From assembly GCF_021654775.1 (NCBI RefSeq), contig NZ_AP025343.1, positions 2,385,501 to 2,449,500 on the forward strand: 64,000 bases of DNA, given 5' to 3'. The notes beneath the pieces are model-generated. The model worked only from the letters and a program-made list of their open reading frames with translations, was not told the origin of the DNA and did not search any database. The stretch is from Paenibacillus azoreducens (GTDB lineage: Bacteria; Bacillota; Bacilli; Paenibacillales; Paenibacillaceae). The translations under genes were made by a program, and so were the position numbers. Positions within the stretch are counted from its first letter, which is position 1. Each line of letters starts with the position of its first letter. Positions 1 to 8,433 of the stretch are shown one piece after another.

Positions 1-305
1 GCTGGAGTCCGGACTACAACGATCCAATGACTTTCTTTGACCTGTGGACTTCGAAGAGCGGCAATAATGACACAGGATTCAAAAACAAAGAATATGACGC
101 TTTAATTAGCGATGCTCATAGTTCTTCAGATAATGCCAAGCGCATGGATGATTTCTCGAAAGCCGAAACTCTTTTGATCAAGGATCAACAAGTGCTGATG
201 CCGATTTACTACTACACCAACGTGGCACTGATCAAACCGAACCTGAAAGGCGTAAACATCAATTATGCCGGTCAAGTTGATTTTACGCGGGCTTACTTTG
301 AGTAA
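1..305 (+). CDS. oppA: Oligopeptide ABC transporter, substrate-binding protein (C-terminal end only)
   Basis: Partial gene: the reading frame is open from the window edge (first complete codon at 3) and ends at TAA 303-305, leaving about 100 residues. The residues fit the C-terminal lobe of SBP family 5 (OppA/DppA) peptide-binding lipoproteins: a 'WSPDYNDP' stretch is typical where the chain closes the peptide pocket, followed by the short helices that end these proteins. The next genes encode the matching permeases and ATPases, so this is the extracellular peptide receptor of the same system. A strong terminator follows at once, so receptor and membrane genes may be made at different levels. 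The lipoprotein signal lies outside the window. Confidence 0.85.
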   Translation, partial: WSPDYNDPMTFFDLWTSKSGNNDTGFKNKEYDALISDAHSSSDNAKRMDDFSKAETLLIKDQQVLMPIYYYTNVALIKPNLKGVNINYAGQVDFTRAYFE

Positions 306-340
306 TAGAACGTTTGTGTAGATTAGAGAGATAAGTAATT

Positions 341-382
341 CGGGATATATATGTGGGTATCCATATATATCCCGTTTTTTTT
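341..382 (+). terminator. Intrinsic terminator after oppA
   Basis: A 13-bp stem (341-353 with 362-374) and an 8-base T run (375-382). It separates oppA from oppB. Because oppB lies only 135 bp further on, it may act as a partial terminator that gives more receptor than permease, as in other binding-protein operons. Confidence 0.85.
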
Positions 383-468
383 GCATCAGATGATGATTGT
401 GGTAGATATTTCTTTACTTAGTAATAAATAGATTGGACAAAAGTACTCATTATTCTTTAAAATCGAAT

Positions 469-487
469 TATGTCGAAAAATGTAGAA
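469..487 (+). promoter_or_regulatory. Possible tandem Spo0A boxes upstream of oppB
   Basis: TATGTCGAA at 469-477 matches the Spo0A box TTTGTCRAA at 8 of 9 positions. A second TGTAGAA follows at 481-487, exactly 10 bp after the TGTCGAA core. The opp operon is spo0K in Bacillus subtilis, so Spo0A control would make sense. The motif is short and AT-rich, so chance is a real alternative. Confidence 0.3.
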
Positions 488-516
488 TAATATTTAAAAG
501 GGGAGGGTAATCGGGC

Positions 517-1449
517 ATGGTTCGTTACGTAGCCAAAAAGTTTTTTTATATGCTGCTATCATTGTTCATATTGATATCGGCGACATTTTTCCTGATGAAA
601 GCCATACCTGGGGATCCTTTCATGTCTGAAAAAAAGGTTCCGCCTGAAATACAAGCCCGTTTAATGGAACAATATGGACTCGATAAACCGGTTTATGAGC
701 AGTATTTTAAATATCTGGGCGATATCGCTACAGGTGATTTTGGCATATCGATGAAACATCAGAACCAAGAAGTTACGGGTATCATACTGGATACGTTTTC
801 CGCTTCCTTAAAGCTCGGATTGTGTGCGATCGTTATCTCTATCATTGTCGGTATTTTGCTCGGCATGCTCGCAGCCCTCTATCATCGCAAGCTGATCGAT
901 AATGTGGCGATGGTTCTAGCGGTGCTGGGAATTGCCGTACCAAGCTTCGTACTGGCGTCCTTGATTCAGTTCATCTTCGCCGAGAAGCTCGGATGGTTTA
1001 ATGTTATGGGCTTTGACGGTCCGCTTGATTATGTGCTGCCTGTGGCGGCTTTATCTGCGCAACCGATTGCCTTTATTGCACGCCTGACCCGATCCAGCAT
1101 GCTGGAAGTGCTTCATGCCGATTATATCAAGACAGCGAAGGCGAAAGGCCTGAACTGGCTGACCATTATGTTCAGACACGTGATCCGCAACGGCATTTTG
1201 CCTGTCGTTACCTATGTTGGCCCGATGACAGCCAATATTATCACGGGTTCTGTCGTCATCGAGCAGATTTTCGGAATCGGCGGAATTGGCAAAGTGTTCG
1301 TTGATTGTATCACAAACCGTGACTATACCATGATTATGGGTGTGACCATTTTCTACGGCATTTTGCTGATGCTTGCCCGTTTTTTGACAGATATCGTATA
1401 TGTGCTGGTTGATCCGCGTATTAAATTGACCGGCGGGAAGGAGGGTTGA
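517..1449 (+). CDS. oppB: Oligopeptide ABC transporter permease OppB
   Basis: 310-residue inner-membrane permease of the OppB/DppB type. It forms half of the peptide channel and pairs with OppC. The N-terminal helix starts near residue 9 and leads into the 'AIPGDPF' segment typical of OppB proteins. The conserved cytoplasmic EAA loop, which docks on the ATPases, is seen around 'DYIKTAKAKGL'. ATG 517 has a strong GGGAGGG ribosome site at 501-507. It overlaps the region just before oppC, showing one transcript for the membrane and ATPase genes. Family and role are clear; the exact peptide preference cannot be read from the sequence. Confidence 0.95.
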   Translation: MVRYVAKKFFYMLLSLFILISATFFLMKAIPGDPFMSEKKVPPEIQARLMEQYGLDKPVYEQYFKYLGDIATGDFGISMKHQNQEVTGIILDTFSASLKLGLCAIVISIIVGILLGMLAALYHRKLIDNVAMVLAVLGIAVPSFVLASLIQFIFAEKLGWFNVMGFDGPLDYVLPVAALSAQPIAFIARLTRSSMLEVLHADYIKTAKAKGLNWLTIMFRHVIRNGILPVVTYVGPMTANIITGSVVIEQIFGIGGIGKVFVDCITNRDYTMIMGVTIFYGILLMLARFLTDIVYVLVDPRIKLTGGKEG

Positions 1450-1451
1450 CG

Positions 1452-2399
1452 GTGGCAGCAAATGATACAGCGTTGACGAGCGCCCATGCGGAACTAACGC
1501 CAGAAGACTTCCGTAAAATCGGCGTGGATGAAAAGCAGGCCGAGGTCATCCAGCGGGAAAGTATTTCGGCGTGGAGAGACGCATGGCAGCGTCTGCGCAA
1601 AAACAAAATGGCGATGACCAGTCTGATTGTGCTTTTTATCATTATTTTGACGGCAGTAATCGGCCCGATGATTTCCAAATATAACTACTATTCGAATGAT
1701 CTGCTTAATACGAACCAGCCGCCGTCCAAAGATCATTGGTTCGGAACCGATGATCTCGGCCGGGATATGTTCGTCCGGACTTGGATGGGCGCCCGCATCT
1801 CGCTTACGGTCGGCCTTGCGGCTGCCCTGATCGACCTCATGATTGGCGTGATTTATGGCGGGATCATGGGCTTCTTCGGCGGACGCGTGGATGCAATCAT
1901 GAATAAATTTTCGGAAATTTTATATTCGATTCCTTATATGCTGGTAACGATCCTGCTGCTGGTGGTTTTTGAGCCAAGTATCGGAACCATTATTCTGGCT
2001 TTGACCATCACGGGCTGGATCAACATGTCCTGGATTGTGCGCGGCGAGATCATGCAGCTCAAGAACAGGGAATTCATCTTGGCATCCCGTTCCATGGGCG
2101 CAGGCTCGGGCCGACTTTTGTTCAGGCATCTGCTTCCTAATGCGGTAGGTCCGATTATTGTCACGTTGACGTTGTCGGTGCCTAACGCAATCTTCTCGGA
2201 AGCTTTCCTGAGCTTCCTTGGTCTAGGCGTACAAGCTCCGGTGGCATCGCTTGGTTCGATGATCAACGACGCGCTGACAGGATGGATGTATTATCCTTGG
2301 CGGATGCTTTTCCCGGCGATTCTGATCAGTTTGACCATGCTTGCATTTAACATTTTCGGTGATGGCCTCCGCGATGCGCTCGATCCGAAATTGAAATAA
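1452..2399 (+). CDS. oppC: Oligopeptide ABC transporter permease OppC
   Basis: 315-residue permease, partner of OppB. It has the long cytoplasmic N-terminus of OppC proteins, a first membrane helix near residues 55-75, and the EAA docking loop around 'EFILASRSMGA'. The frame could open with TTG at 1446, but the AAGGAGGG site at 1438-1445 abuts that codon. GTG at 1452 sits six bases after it and is the better start. The oppB stop codon (1447-1449) lies between the two candidates, so translation is probably coupled. Its neighbours oppD and oppF supply the energy. Confidence 0.93.
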   Translation: MAANDTALTSAHAELTPEDFRKIGVDEKQAEVIQRESISAWRDAWQRLRKNKMAMTSLIVLFIIILTAVIGPMISKYNYYSNDLLNTNQPPSKDHWFGTDDLGRDMFVRTWMGARISLTVGLAAALIDLMIGVIYGGIMGFFGGRVDAIMNKFSEILYSIPYMLVTILLLVVFEPSIGTIILALTITGWINMSWIVRGEIMQLKNREFILASRSMGAGSGRLLFRHLLPNAVGPIIVTLTLSVPNAIFSEAFLSFLGLGVQAPVASLGSMINDALTGWMYYPWRMLFPAILISLTMLAFNIFGDGLRDALDPKLK

Positions 2400-2416
2400 C
2401 GGGAGGTGAGATTCAA

Positions 2417-3412
2417 GTGGAACCGATTTTGCAAGTCAAAAACCTGCAGGTCTCTTTTAACGTAAAAGGCGGAGAAGTTAAGGCCGTACGCGGCATGAAC
2501 TTTGAAATAGGGAAAGGGGAAACGGTAGCGATCGTCGGTGAATCGGGGAGCGGTAAAAGCGTGACCGCCCAGACGATTATGCGCCTCATCCCGTCTCCGC
2601 CATCCCAAATCAAAAGCGGCGAAATTATTTTTCAGGGTGAAGATATCCTGAAAAAATCCAATAAACAGATGGAAGCCATCCGCGGTAAAGATATCGGCAT
2701 GATCTTCCAGGATCCGATGACTTCCCTCAATCCTACCATTAAGGTTGGCAGACAAATCACGGAAGTGCTGATGAAGCATCAAAAGATGTCGAAAGAAGAA
2801 GCGAAAAACCGCGCCATCGAGATGCTGAAACTTGTAGGCATTAAAAACCCGGAGGAGCGTTTCGGGCAATATCCACATGAATTCTCCGGCGGGATGCGTC
2901 AACGCGCCATGATCGCTATTGCGCTGGCGTGCAATCCGGCGCTTCTGATTGCCGACGAACCGACGACGGCACTGGACGTGACGATTCAGGCGCAAATTAT
3001 GGATGTCATGAAGGAGATGCAGCAAAAGTTCGGTACTTCCATCATCCTGATTACGCATGACCTCGGCGTTGTTGCCGGCATGTGCGACCGCGTTATCGTT
3101 ATGTATGCGGGCGAAGTCGTGGAAACCGGAACGAAGTGGGAGATTTTCAAGAATCCTCAGCATCCTTATACAAAAGGTTTGCTCCGTTCCATGCCGCGTC
3201 TCGATCAGAAGAAAAACGAACCGCTCATTCCGATCATCGGCACGCCGCCGGACTTGATCAAACCGCCGGTCGGCTGCGCGTTCTGTGCACGCTGCGACGA
3301 AGCGATGAAAGTTTGCGAGCGCCTGAATCCGGGTTCCACGGAATTCAGCGAAACTCATACGGCCCGCTGCTGGAACCTGCATGAGATGGCGAAGGAGGTT
3401 CATTCGTCATGA
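2417..3412 (+). CDS. oppD: Oligopeptide ABC transporter ATP-binding protein OppD
   Basis: 331-residue ABC ATPase on the cytoplasmic face of the peptide importer. Visible motifs are Walker A 'GESGSGKS' (about residues 40-47), the Q-loop 'MIFQDP', the ABC signature 'FSGGMRQR', Walker B 'LLIADEPTTALD' and the H-loop 'ITHD'. The C-terminal extension carries the cysteine cluster 'CAFCARCDEAMKVC' expected for the 4Fe-4S-type oligopeptide_HPY domain of OppD and DppD. The start is GTG 2417 with GGGAGGTGA at 2401-2409. Its stop overlaps the oppF start (ATGA). OppD and OppF act as a heterodimer. Confidence 0.95.
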   Translation: MEPILQVKNLQVSFNVKGGEVKAVRGMNFEIGKGETVAIVGESGSGKSVTAQTIMRLIPSPPSQIKSGEIIFQGEDILKKSNKQMEAIRGKDIGMIFQDPMTSLNPTIKVGRQITEVLMKHQKMSKEEAKNRAIEMLKLVGIKNPEERFGQYPHEFSGGMRQRAMIAIALACNPALLIADEPTTALDVTIQAQIMDVMKEMQQKFGTSIILITHDLGVVAGMCDRVIVMYAGEVVETGTKWEIFKNPQHPYTKGLLRSMPRLDQKKNEPLIPIIGTPPDLIKPPVGCAFCARCDEAMKVCERLNPGSTEFSETHTARCWNLHEMAKEVHSS

Positions 3413-4338
3413 AAGACAACCATTTGATTGAAGTCGAAGGATTGAAAAAATATTTTAACGTCGGCGGCGGCAAAATCGTCAAAGCCGTTGATAATATCAA
3501 TTTCTTTATCCGTGAAGGGGAAACGCTCGGTATGGTCGGCGAATCCGGCTGTGGCAAGTCGACGGCTGGACGCACCATACTCCGGCTGTATGAGCCTACC
3601 GGCGGCAGCGTCCGGTTTAACGGAACCGATATCTACAAACTGTCGCCCGGCAAAATGAAAGCTATGCGCCGCGATATGCAGATGATCTTCCAGGATCCGT
3701 ACGCATCGTTGAATCCGCGCTTTACCGTTTCGGACATCATCGGCGAAGCGCTGGATATTCACAAGCTGGCGGGAAGCCGCAAGGAACGGAAAAAGCGGAT
3801 CGAGGAGCTGCTGGATATGGTCGGACTTAATCCCGATCATGCTACGCGTTATCCGCATGAATTTTCCGGGGGACAGCGCCAGCGGATCGGCATTGCCCGG
3901 GCGCTTGCGGTCAACCCTAAATTCATTATTTGCGACGAGCCGATTTCTGCGCTTGACGTTTCCATCCAGGCGCAGGTGGTCAACCTGCTGAAAGAACTGC
4001 AGGAACGTCTCGGATTGACTTATTTGTTTATTGCGCATGATTTGTCCATGGTCAAGCATATCAGCGACCGCGTAGCCGTGATGTATCTTGGCAAAATGGT
4101 GGAACTTGCGGATAGCGAAGAGCTTTACGCCAATCCGATCCACCCTTACACGAAGACGCTGTTGTCGGCCATCCCGATTCCGGATCCGGAAATCGAGGAG
4201 AATAAAAAGCGGATTTTGCTGAATGACGAGCTTTCGGGCCCGATTCATTCGGCAAAAGGAGATAATGGCGCGCAGGAGGAAGACACAAGGCTGGTTGAAG
4301 TATCAAAAGGCCATTGGGTTGCCGCTCCTTACGCATAA
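3409..4338 (+). CDS. oppF: Oligopeptide ABC transporter ATP-binding protein OppF
   Basis: 309-residue second ATPase of the importer, with Walker A 'GESGCGKST', signature '[15 protein letters not shown]' and Walker B '[12 protein letters not shown]'. The C-terminal oligopeptide_HPY tail is shorter than in OppD and lacks its cysteine cluster; such divergence between the two ATPases is common. The ATG overlaps the oppD stop by four bases, so the two are translationally coupled. It is the last gene of the operon and is followed by a strong terminator. Confidence 0.94.
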   Translation: MKDNHLIEVEGLKKYFNVGGGKIVKAVDNINFFIREGETLGMVGESGCGKSTAGRTILRLYEPTGGSVRFNGTDIYKLSPGKMKAMRRDMQMIFQDPYASLNPRFTVSDIIGEALDIHKLAGSRKERKKRIEELLDMVGLNPDHATRYPHEFSGGQRQRIGIARALAVNPKFIICDEPISALDVSIQAQVVNLLKELQERLGLTYLFIAHDLSMVKHISDRVAVMYLGKMVELADSEELYANPIHPYTKTLLSAIPIPDPEIEENKKRILLNDELSGPIHSAKGDNGAQEEDTRLVEVSKGHWVAAPYA

Positions 4339-4352
4339 GTTTAGAAAGGCGA

Positions 4353-4378
4353 CCGCCGGATCATCCGGCGGTTTTTTT
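4353..4378 (+). terminator. Intrinsic terminator of the opp operon
   Basis: Perfect 8-bp GC-rich stem (CCGCCGGA 4353-4360 with TCCGGCGG 4364-4371), 3-base loop, then seven T (4372-4378). Confidence 0.93.
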
Positions 4379-4441
4379 ATGTTAAGGATATGGGTTTTAT
4401 AAAGTAGTTTTTTGGGGTAGGCTCCACTTTATGGGGTAATT

Positions 4442-4585
4442 TAGTATCCGGGGTCCCCGCAAAGTAATCGGAAAAAGCTTCGATGGGCACACGTCACTTT
4501 GTGGGGTGATTTTTAGATATTAGTATCCGGGGTCCCCGCAAAGTAATCGGAATAAGCTTCGATGGGCACACGTCACTTTGTGGGG
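4442..4585. repeat. Two 65-bp copies of a hairpin-forming intergenic repeat
   Basis: Positions 4442-4506 and 4521-4585 are 65-bp copies that differ at one base. Inside each, CCCCGCAAAGT near the start pairs with ACTTTGTGGGG at the end (one G-T mismatch), so each copy folds into a long imperfect hairpin. A degenerate partial copy of the ACTTT..GGGG end lies at about 4414-4437. No open reading frame is present. It sits between two convergently independent units (opp and bshC) and looks like a mobile or REP-type repeat. Confidence 0.85.
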
Positions 4586-4694
4586 ATATTTTATTTTGGG
4601 GATGACATATCGATGCGGGAAGCGTTATAATTATAAAACTGTAACTGATTTAGAAGCATTTCAAGTCGAATAACGGATTTGCCCTGTTTTGCTT

Positions 4695-4723
4695 TTGACG
4701 CATGAAATAAGTTTAGTTACAAT
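4695..4723 (+). promoter_or_regulatory. Sigma-A promoter for bshC
   Basis: TTGACG (4695-4700), 17-bp spacer, TACAAT (4718-4723). Each box matches consensus at five of six positions. Transcription would start near 4730, about 80 bases before bshC, in a leader with a small GGATTTT-GC-AAAAATCC hairpin (4731-4747 region). Confidence 0.65.
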
Positions 4724-4810
4724 CAAAGGGGATTTTGCAAAAATCCAATGCACCTTTTTTCGGCAATATATGGGTCACTTGAACAGGTACAAAAATAGGA
4801 GGCAGACCTC

Positions 4811-6445
4811 ATGAATGTTGTTTCAGATTCGCTGAAGAGCGGCTCGGCTCTCGCAGACGATTATATAAACCACTTTGCGCGCGTACAGGAACTGTATGAA
4901 GCGGATTTCCGCGAGGAGGCCGCCTGGGGCAGCCGGCTCAAATGGCTGGATGAGTCCGAAGAAACCCGGGTGGGCAGAAAAGAACTGGTGTCTTGTCTTA
5001 GAAAATACAATAAACGCCATAACGACCATCAGGAGGTACATAAATCTCTCGATTTGCTGGAACAGACCGGTACGCTTGCCGTCGTTGGCGGACAACAAAG
5101 CGGACTGTTTACCGGTTCGCTGCTTGTCGTCTATAAGGCGCTTACGATCATTCTGGCTGCAAAAGAGGCACAGGAGAAGCTGCAGCGGCCGGTTGTGCCC
5201 GTATTTTGGATTGCAGGCGAAGATCATGACTGGGATGAGGTGAACCACACTTATGTCATGACGCCGGAGCTTGAGATCGCCAAAATCAAAATGGATGCGG
5301 CACCTGGTCCGAAAGGGCCGGTAAGCAACACCCCGGTTACTTCCGAGCAGTGGCGAAAAGCGCTGGATCAATTGGCGGTCATGCTGCCGGACAGCGCCAA
5401 CAAGCCGGAAATCGTCGAGCTGCTGCATCAGTCGGCTAAGGAGTCCGACAATTTAAGCGATGCTTTTGCCAAGCTGCTGGGACGTTTGTTTGGGGAAATG
5501 GGCCTGATTTTGCTCGATTCGGCGGATCCCGGCTTGCGCAAGCTGGAAATATCCGTGTTCAAGCGGATGATCGAACATAACGACGAACTTGGCCAAACCT
5601 ATCAATCCGCGGCAGCCCGTATTACGGGTAAAGGCTACCAGCTGCAGGCGGATGTATCGGCAGAAAGCGCCAATCTCTTTTACATTTACCAAGGAAACCG
5701 GCTGCTGCTGCAAAAACAGAACGGAAACTTTACGGACCGGAAAGGCGCGGTAAGATTCAGCAAGGAGGAGCTGTACCACGAACTCGAAAGCCACCCGGAA
5801 CGATTCAGCAATAACGTACTGACGCGGCCGCTTATGCAGGAATCTCTGCTCCCGGTGCTCTGTACCGTGCTGGGCCAGGGTGAAATCTCTTATTGGGCGA
5901 TTACGAAAGACGCCTTCCCTGTGCTCGGCTTGCAAATACCGATTTTGCTGCCGCGGATGTCTTTTACATTGGTAAGCGGGACGCTGCGGAAGTATATGGA
6001 TCATTTCGGACTGTCTTTCCAAGACGTCCAGCACCGTTACGAGGAGAAACGCCAGAACTGGTTGAATGCCCAGGCCGATCTTCATATTGAAACCAGATTC
6101 GAAGAGACGCGAGAAGCTTTTGCCAAGCTGTACGGGCCGCTTATCCATGAGCTTGGGACGATTCAGCCCGGGTTGATCCCGCTTGGGGAGAAAAACATGG
6201 GCAAGATTCTGGAGCAGGTCTCTTATCTGGAACGGAAAACGAAGCAGGCGCTGGAACAGCAGCATGAAGCGGCGCTTCGTAGATGGGAGCATATTTACGT
6301 ATCCTTGTTCCCCATGGGCAAACCTCAGGAAAGGGTTTATAATATTTTCTACTATATAAATCGTTACGGCTTCGGCTGGATCGGCGAAATCCTGGGAAGC
6401 TGTACGCGCTACACGGCAGAACATCAAATTATCGAAATGCAGTAA
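4811..6445 (+). CDS. bshC: Bacillithiol biosynthesis cysteine-adding enzyme BshC
   Basis: 544-residue protein of the BshC (YllA) family. It is thought to add cysteine to glucosaminyl-malate, the last step in making bacillithiol, the main low-molecular-weight thiol of Firmicutes that lack glutathione. Recognisable family features are 'VVGGQQSGLFTGSLLVVYKA' (about residues 92-111) and 'PVFWIAGEDHDWDEVNH', in a nucleotidyltransferase-like fold, then a coiled-coil-rich C-terminal part. Length fits the family (about 540). ATG 4811 has an AGGAGG site at 4797-4802. In Bacillus subtilis the gene also lies just upstream of mraZ, so its place here is conserved apart from the inserted ahcY. Confidence 0.95.
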   Translation: MNVVSDSLKSGSALADDYINHFARVQELYEADFREEAAWGSRLKWLDESEETRVGRKELVSCLRKYNKRHNDHQEVHKSLDLLEQTGTLAVVGGQQSGLFTGSLLVVYKALTIILAAKEAQEKLQRPVVPVFWIAGEDHDWDEVNHTYVMTPELEIAKIKMDAAPGPKGPVSNTPVTSEQWRKALDQLAVMLPDSANKPEIVELLHQSAKESDNLSDAFAKLLGRLFGEMGLILLDSADPGLRKLEISVFKRMIEHNDELGQTYQSAAARITGKGYQLQADVSAESANLFYIYQGNRLLLQKQNGNFTDRKGAVRFSKEELYHELESHPERFSNNVLTRPLMQESLLPVLCTVLGQGEISYWAITKDAFPVLGLQIPILLPRMSFTLVSGTLRKYMDHFGLSFQDVQHRYEEKRQNWLNAQADLHIETRFEETREAFAKLYGPLIHELGTIQPGLIPLGEKNMGKILEQVSYLERKTKQALEQQHEAALRRWEHIYVSLFPMGKPQERVYNIFYYINRYGFGWIGEILGSCTRYTAEHQIIEMQ

Positions 6446-6487
6446 ACGGCAAAATGAACTTTAATCGACATTATGAGGAGGTTTTTC

Positions 6488-7759
6488 ATGAGTACACTGT
6501 CTTTGAAGAACAGCGTGGTAAAAGATATGGCTTTAGCCCCGGAAGGACATCTGAAGATCGACTGGGTAGAAGCGCATATGCCGGTGCTGAACCAAATCCG
6601 CAAGCAATTTGAAGCGGAGCAGCCTTTTAAAGGCCTGAAAGTCACGATTTCGCTCCATTTGGAGGCCAAGACCGCTTATTTGGCAAAGGTCGTTCAGGCA
6701 GGCGGGGCTGAAGTGACGATTACGGGCAGCAATCCTCTGTCGACTCAGGATGATGTGTGTGCAGCGCTGGTGGAGGACGGTGTAACGGTACTCGCCAAAT
6801 ACAATCCGGACCCGGCGGAATACAAGGAGTTCCTGATCCGCGCCCTGGAGACCAAACCGGACCTCATCATTGACGACGGCGGCGACCTCGTTACGATTCT
6901 GCACTCGGAGCGTCCCGATTTGCTGGCAACGATCCGCGGCGGCGCGGAAGAAACAACGACGGGAATCATCCGTCTGAAGGCGCTCGAGAAAGAAGGGCTG
7001 CTCAAACTGCCGATGGTAGCGGTGAATGATGCTTACTGCAAATACCTGTTTGATAACCGTTACGGAACAGGCCAATCGGTGTGGGATGCGGTGAACCGGA
7101 CCACGAACCTGGTCGTGGCAGGGAAAACGGCTGTCGTCATCGGCTACGGCTGGTGCGGCAAAGGGGTCGCCATGCGCGCGAAAGGGCTCGGAGCGAAAGT
7201 GATCGTGACCGAAGTGGATCCGATCCGTGCCGTTGAAGCCCATATGGACGGCTTCGAAGTGATGCCGATGGCCGAAGCTGCGAAGCACGGCGATTTCTTC
7301 GTGACTGTAACAGGCAACCGTGACGTTATTGCAGGCGAGCATTTCGATGCGATGAAAGACGGAGCCATTTTATGCAATGCCGGCCATTTTGACGTCGAGA
7401 TCAACAAAACGGATTTGTCCGAACGCGCAGGGGAGATCCGCACCGTACGCCGCAATATCGAAGAGTACAAGCTGCATGATGGGCGCAAACTCTATCTGCT
7501 GGCAGAAGGCCGTTTGGTCAACCTGGGCGCGGGGGACGGGCATCCGGCGGAAATTATGGATATGACGTTTGCGCTTCAGGCAATGTCTCTGAAATACGTG
7601 AACGAAAACTATAAGTCGATCGGCAGCAAGGTTTTGAACGTGCCATACGAAATCGATCAGCAGGTGGCCCGCTACAAGCTGGAAAGCCTCGGCATCGGGA
7701 TCGATACGTTTAGCCGCGAACAGATTGAATATTTGGACAGCTGGACAGGACATGAATAA
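6488..7759 (+). CDS. ahcY: S-adenosylhomocysteine hydrolase, archaeal/Thermotoga-type
   Basis: 423-residue NAD-dependent hydrolase that splits S-adenosylhomocysteine into adenosine and homocysteine. The catalytic segment '[19 protein letters not shown]' keeps the substrate lysine and aspartate, and the Rossmann motif is 'GYGWCGKG'. The NAD loop 'GHFDVEI' is also present. It resembles archaeal enzymes: it has the '[10 protein letters not shown]' form and ends near 'EYLDSW', lacking the Lys..Tyr tail that bacterial and animal enzymes insert into the neighbouring subunit. Some archaeal relatives prefer S-inosylhomocysteine, so the true substrate is open. An ATG also exists at 6473, but the AGGAGG site (6476-6481) lies inside that extension; ATG 6488 is the start. 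It follows bshC by 42 bases and probably shares its transcript. Confidence 0.9.
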   Translation: MSTLSLKNSVVKDMALAPEGHLKIDWVEAHMPVLNQIRKQFEAEQPFKGLKVTISLHLEAKTAYLAKVVQAGGAEVTITGSNPLSTQDDVCAALVEDGVTVLAKYNPDPAEYKEFLIRALETKPDLIIDDGGDLVTILHSERPDLLATIRGGAEETTTGIIRLKALEKEGLLKLPMVAVNDAYCKYLFDNRYGTGQSVWDAVNRTTNLVVAGKTAVVIGYGWCGKGVAMRAKGLGAKVIVTEVDPIRAVEAHMDGFEVMPMAEAAKHGDFFVTVTGNRDVIAGEHFDAMKDGAILCNAGHFDVEINKTDLSERAGEIRTVRRNIEEYKLHDGRKLYLLAEGRLVNLGAGDGHPAEIMDMTFALQAMSLKYVNENYKSIGSKVLNVPYEIDQQVARYKLESLGIGIDTFSREQIEYLDSWTGHE

Positions 7760-7795
7760 GCGGTAGAATAGAATGAAAAATCATTCTCGCAAAAA

Positions 7796-7838
7796 CCCCT
7801 TGAAATCCTTATGGATCAAGGGGATTTTGTTTTGTTTG
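7796..7838 (+). terminator. Intrinsic terminator after ahcY
   Basis: CCCCTTGA (7796-7803) pairs with TCAAGGGG (7816-7823), followed by a T-rich run interrupted by G. It ends the bshC-ahcY unit before the dcw promoter. Confidence 0.8.
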
Positions 7839-7890
7839 CCCCGAATGTCTGCTAATAATATCCAAAAAAAGATGAAAGCGAAGAAGGATT

Positions 7891-7919
7891 TTGATTTTAA
7901 GCAGCGAATCTAGTATCCT
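7891..7919 (+). promoter_or_regulatory. Sigma-A promoter of the dcw cluster
   Basis: TTGATT (7891-7896), 17-bp spacer, TATCCT (7914-7919). The start point would fall near 7926, inside the MraZ boxes, so bound MraZ would block it. Confidence 0.6.
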
Positions 7920-7920
7920 T

Positions 7921-7950
7921 AAGTGGTGGAAAGTGGTGCAAAGTGGGGAT
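7921..7950 (+). promoter_or_regulatory. MraZ operator: three 10-bp repeats
   Basis: AAGTGGTGGA, AAGTGGTGCA and AAGTGGGGAT follow one another with an exact 10-bp period, one helical turn. MraZ regulators bind such direct repeats (AAAGTG-type in mollicutes, TGGGN in Escherichia coli) upstream of their own gene. The position just after the -10 box supports autorepression of the dcw operon. Confidence 0.85.
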
Positions 7951-7975
7951 TTAGGGTAAGGAGTTGAGTGGCCGC

Positions 7976-8413
7976 ATGTTTATGGGAGAGTTTCAGCACA
8001 GCATCGACGATAAAGGCCGCTTGATCATCCCTGCCAAATTCCGTGAGCTTTTGGGCTCTTCCTTTGTGATCACCCGCGGCTTGGACCAGTGCCTTTTTGT
8101 TTACCCTATGCAGGAATGGAGCATTCTGGAGCAGAAGCTGAAATCGCTGCCGCTGATGAAATCGGATGCGCGTGCATTTACCCGGTTCTTTTTCTCGGGC
8201 GCCACGGAATGCGAATGGGATAAACAGGGAAGGGTAAATTTACCGGGGAATCTCCGGCAATACGCGAAGCTTGACAAGGAATGCGTCGTGCTTGGAGTAT
8301 CCAATCGCGTAGAAATCTGGAGCAAGGATACTTGGGAGGCTTATTTTCAGCAGTCTGAAGGTGCGTTTAACGAAATTGCTGAAAAGCTGGTTGATTTTAA
8401 TTTCGAATTGTAA
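7976..8413 (+). CDS. mraZ: Transcriptional regulator MraZ
   Basis: 145-residue first gene of the dcw cluster. It is a DNA-binding protein with two AbrB/SpoVT-like repeats that forms rings and controls its own operon. Both repeats are seen: '[14 protein letters not shown]' (about residues 11-24) and '[13 protein letters not shown]' (about 83-95). The ATG at 7976 gives the family's usual [11 protein letters not shown] start. A TTG at 7964 in the same frame abuts the AAGGAG site (7958-7963), so the ATG, 12 bases on, is more likely. The operator repeats lie just upstream. Confidence 0.95.
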   Translation: MFMGEFQHSIDDKGRLIIPAKFRELLGSSFVITRGLDQCLFVYPMQEWSILEQKLKSLPLMKSDARAFTRFFFSGATECEWDKQGRVNLPGNLRQYAKLDKECVVLGVSNRVEIWSKDTWEAYFQQSEGAFNEIAEKLVDFNFEL

Positions 8414-8433
8414 TGAGTATGGAGGGCTGCAGC

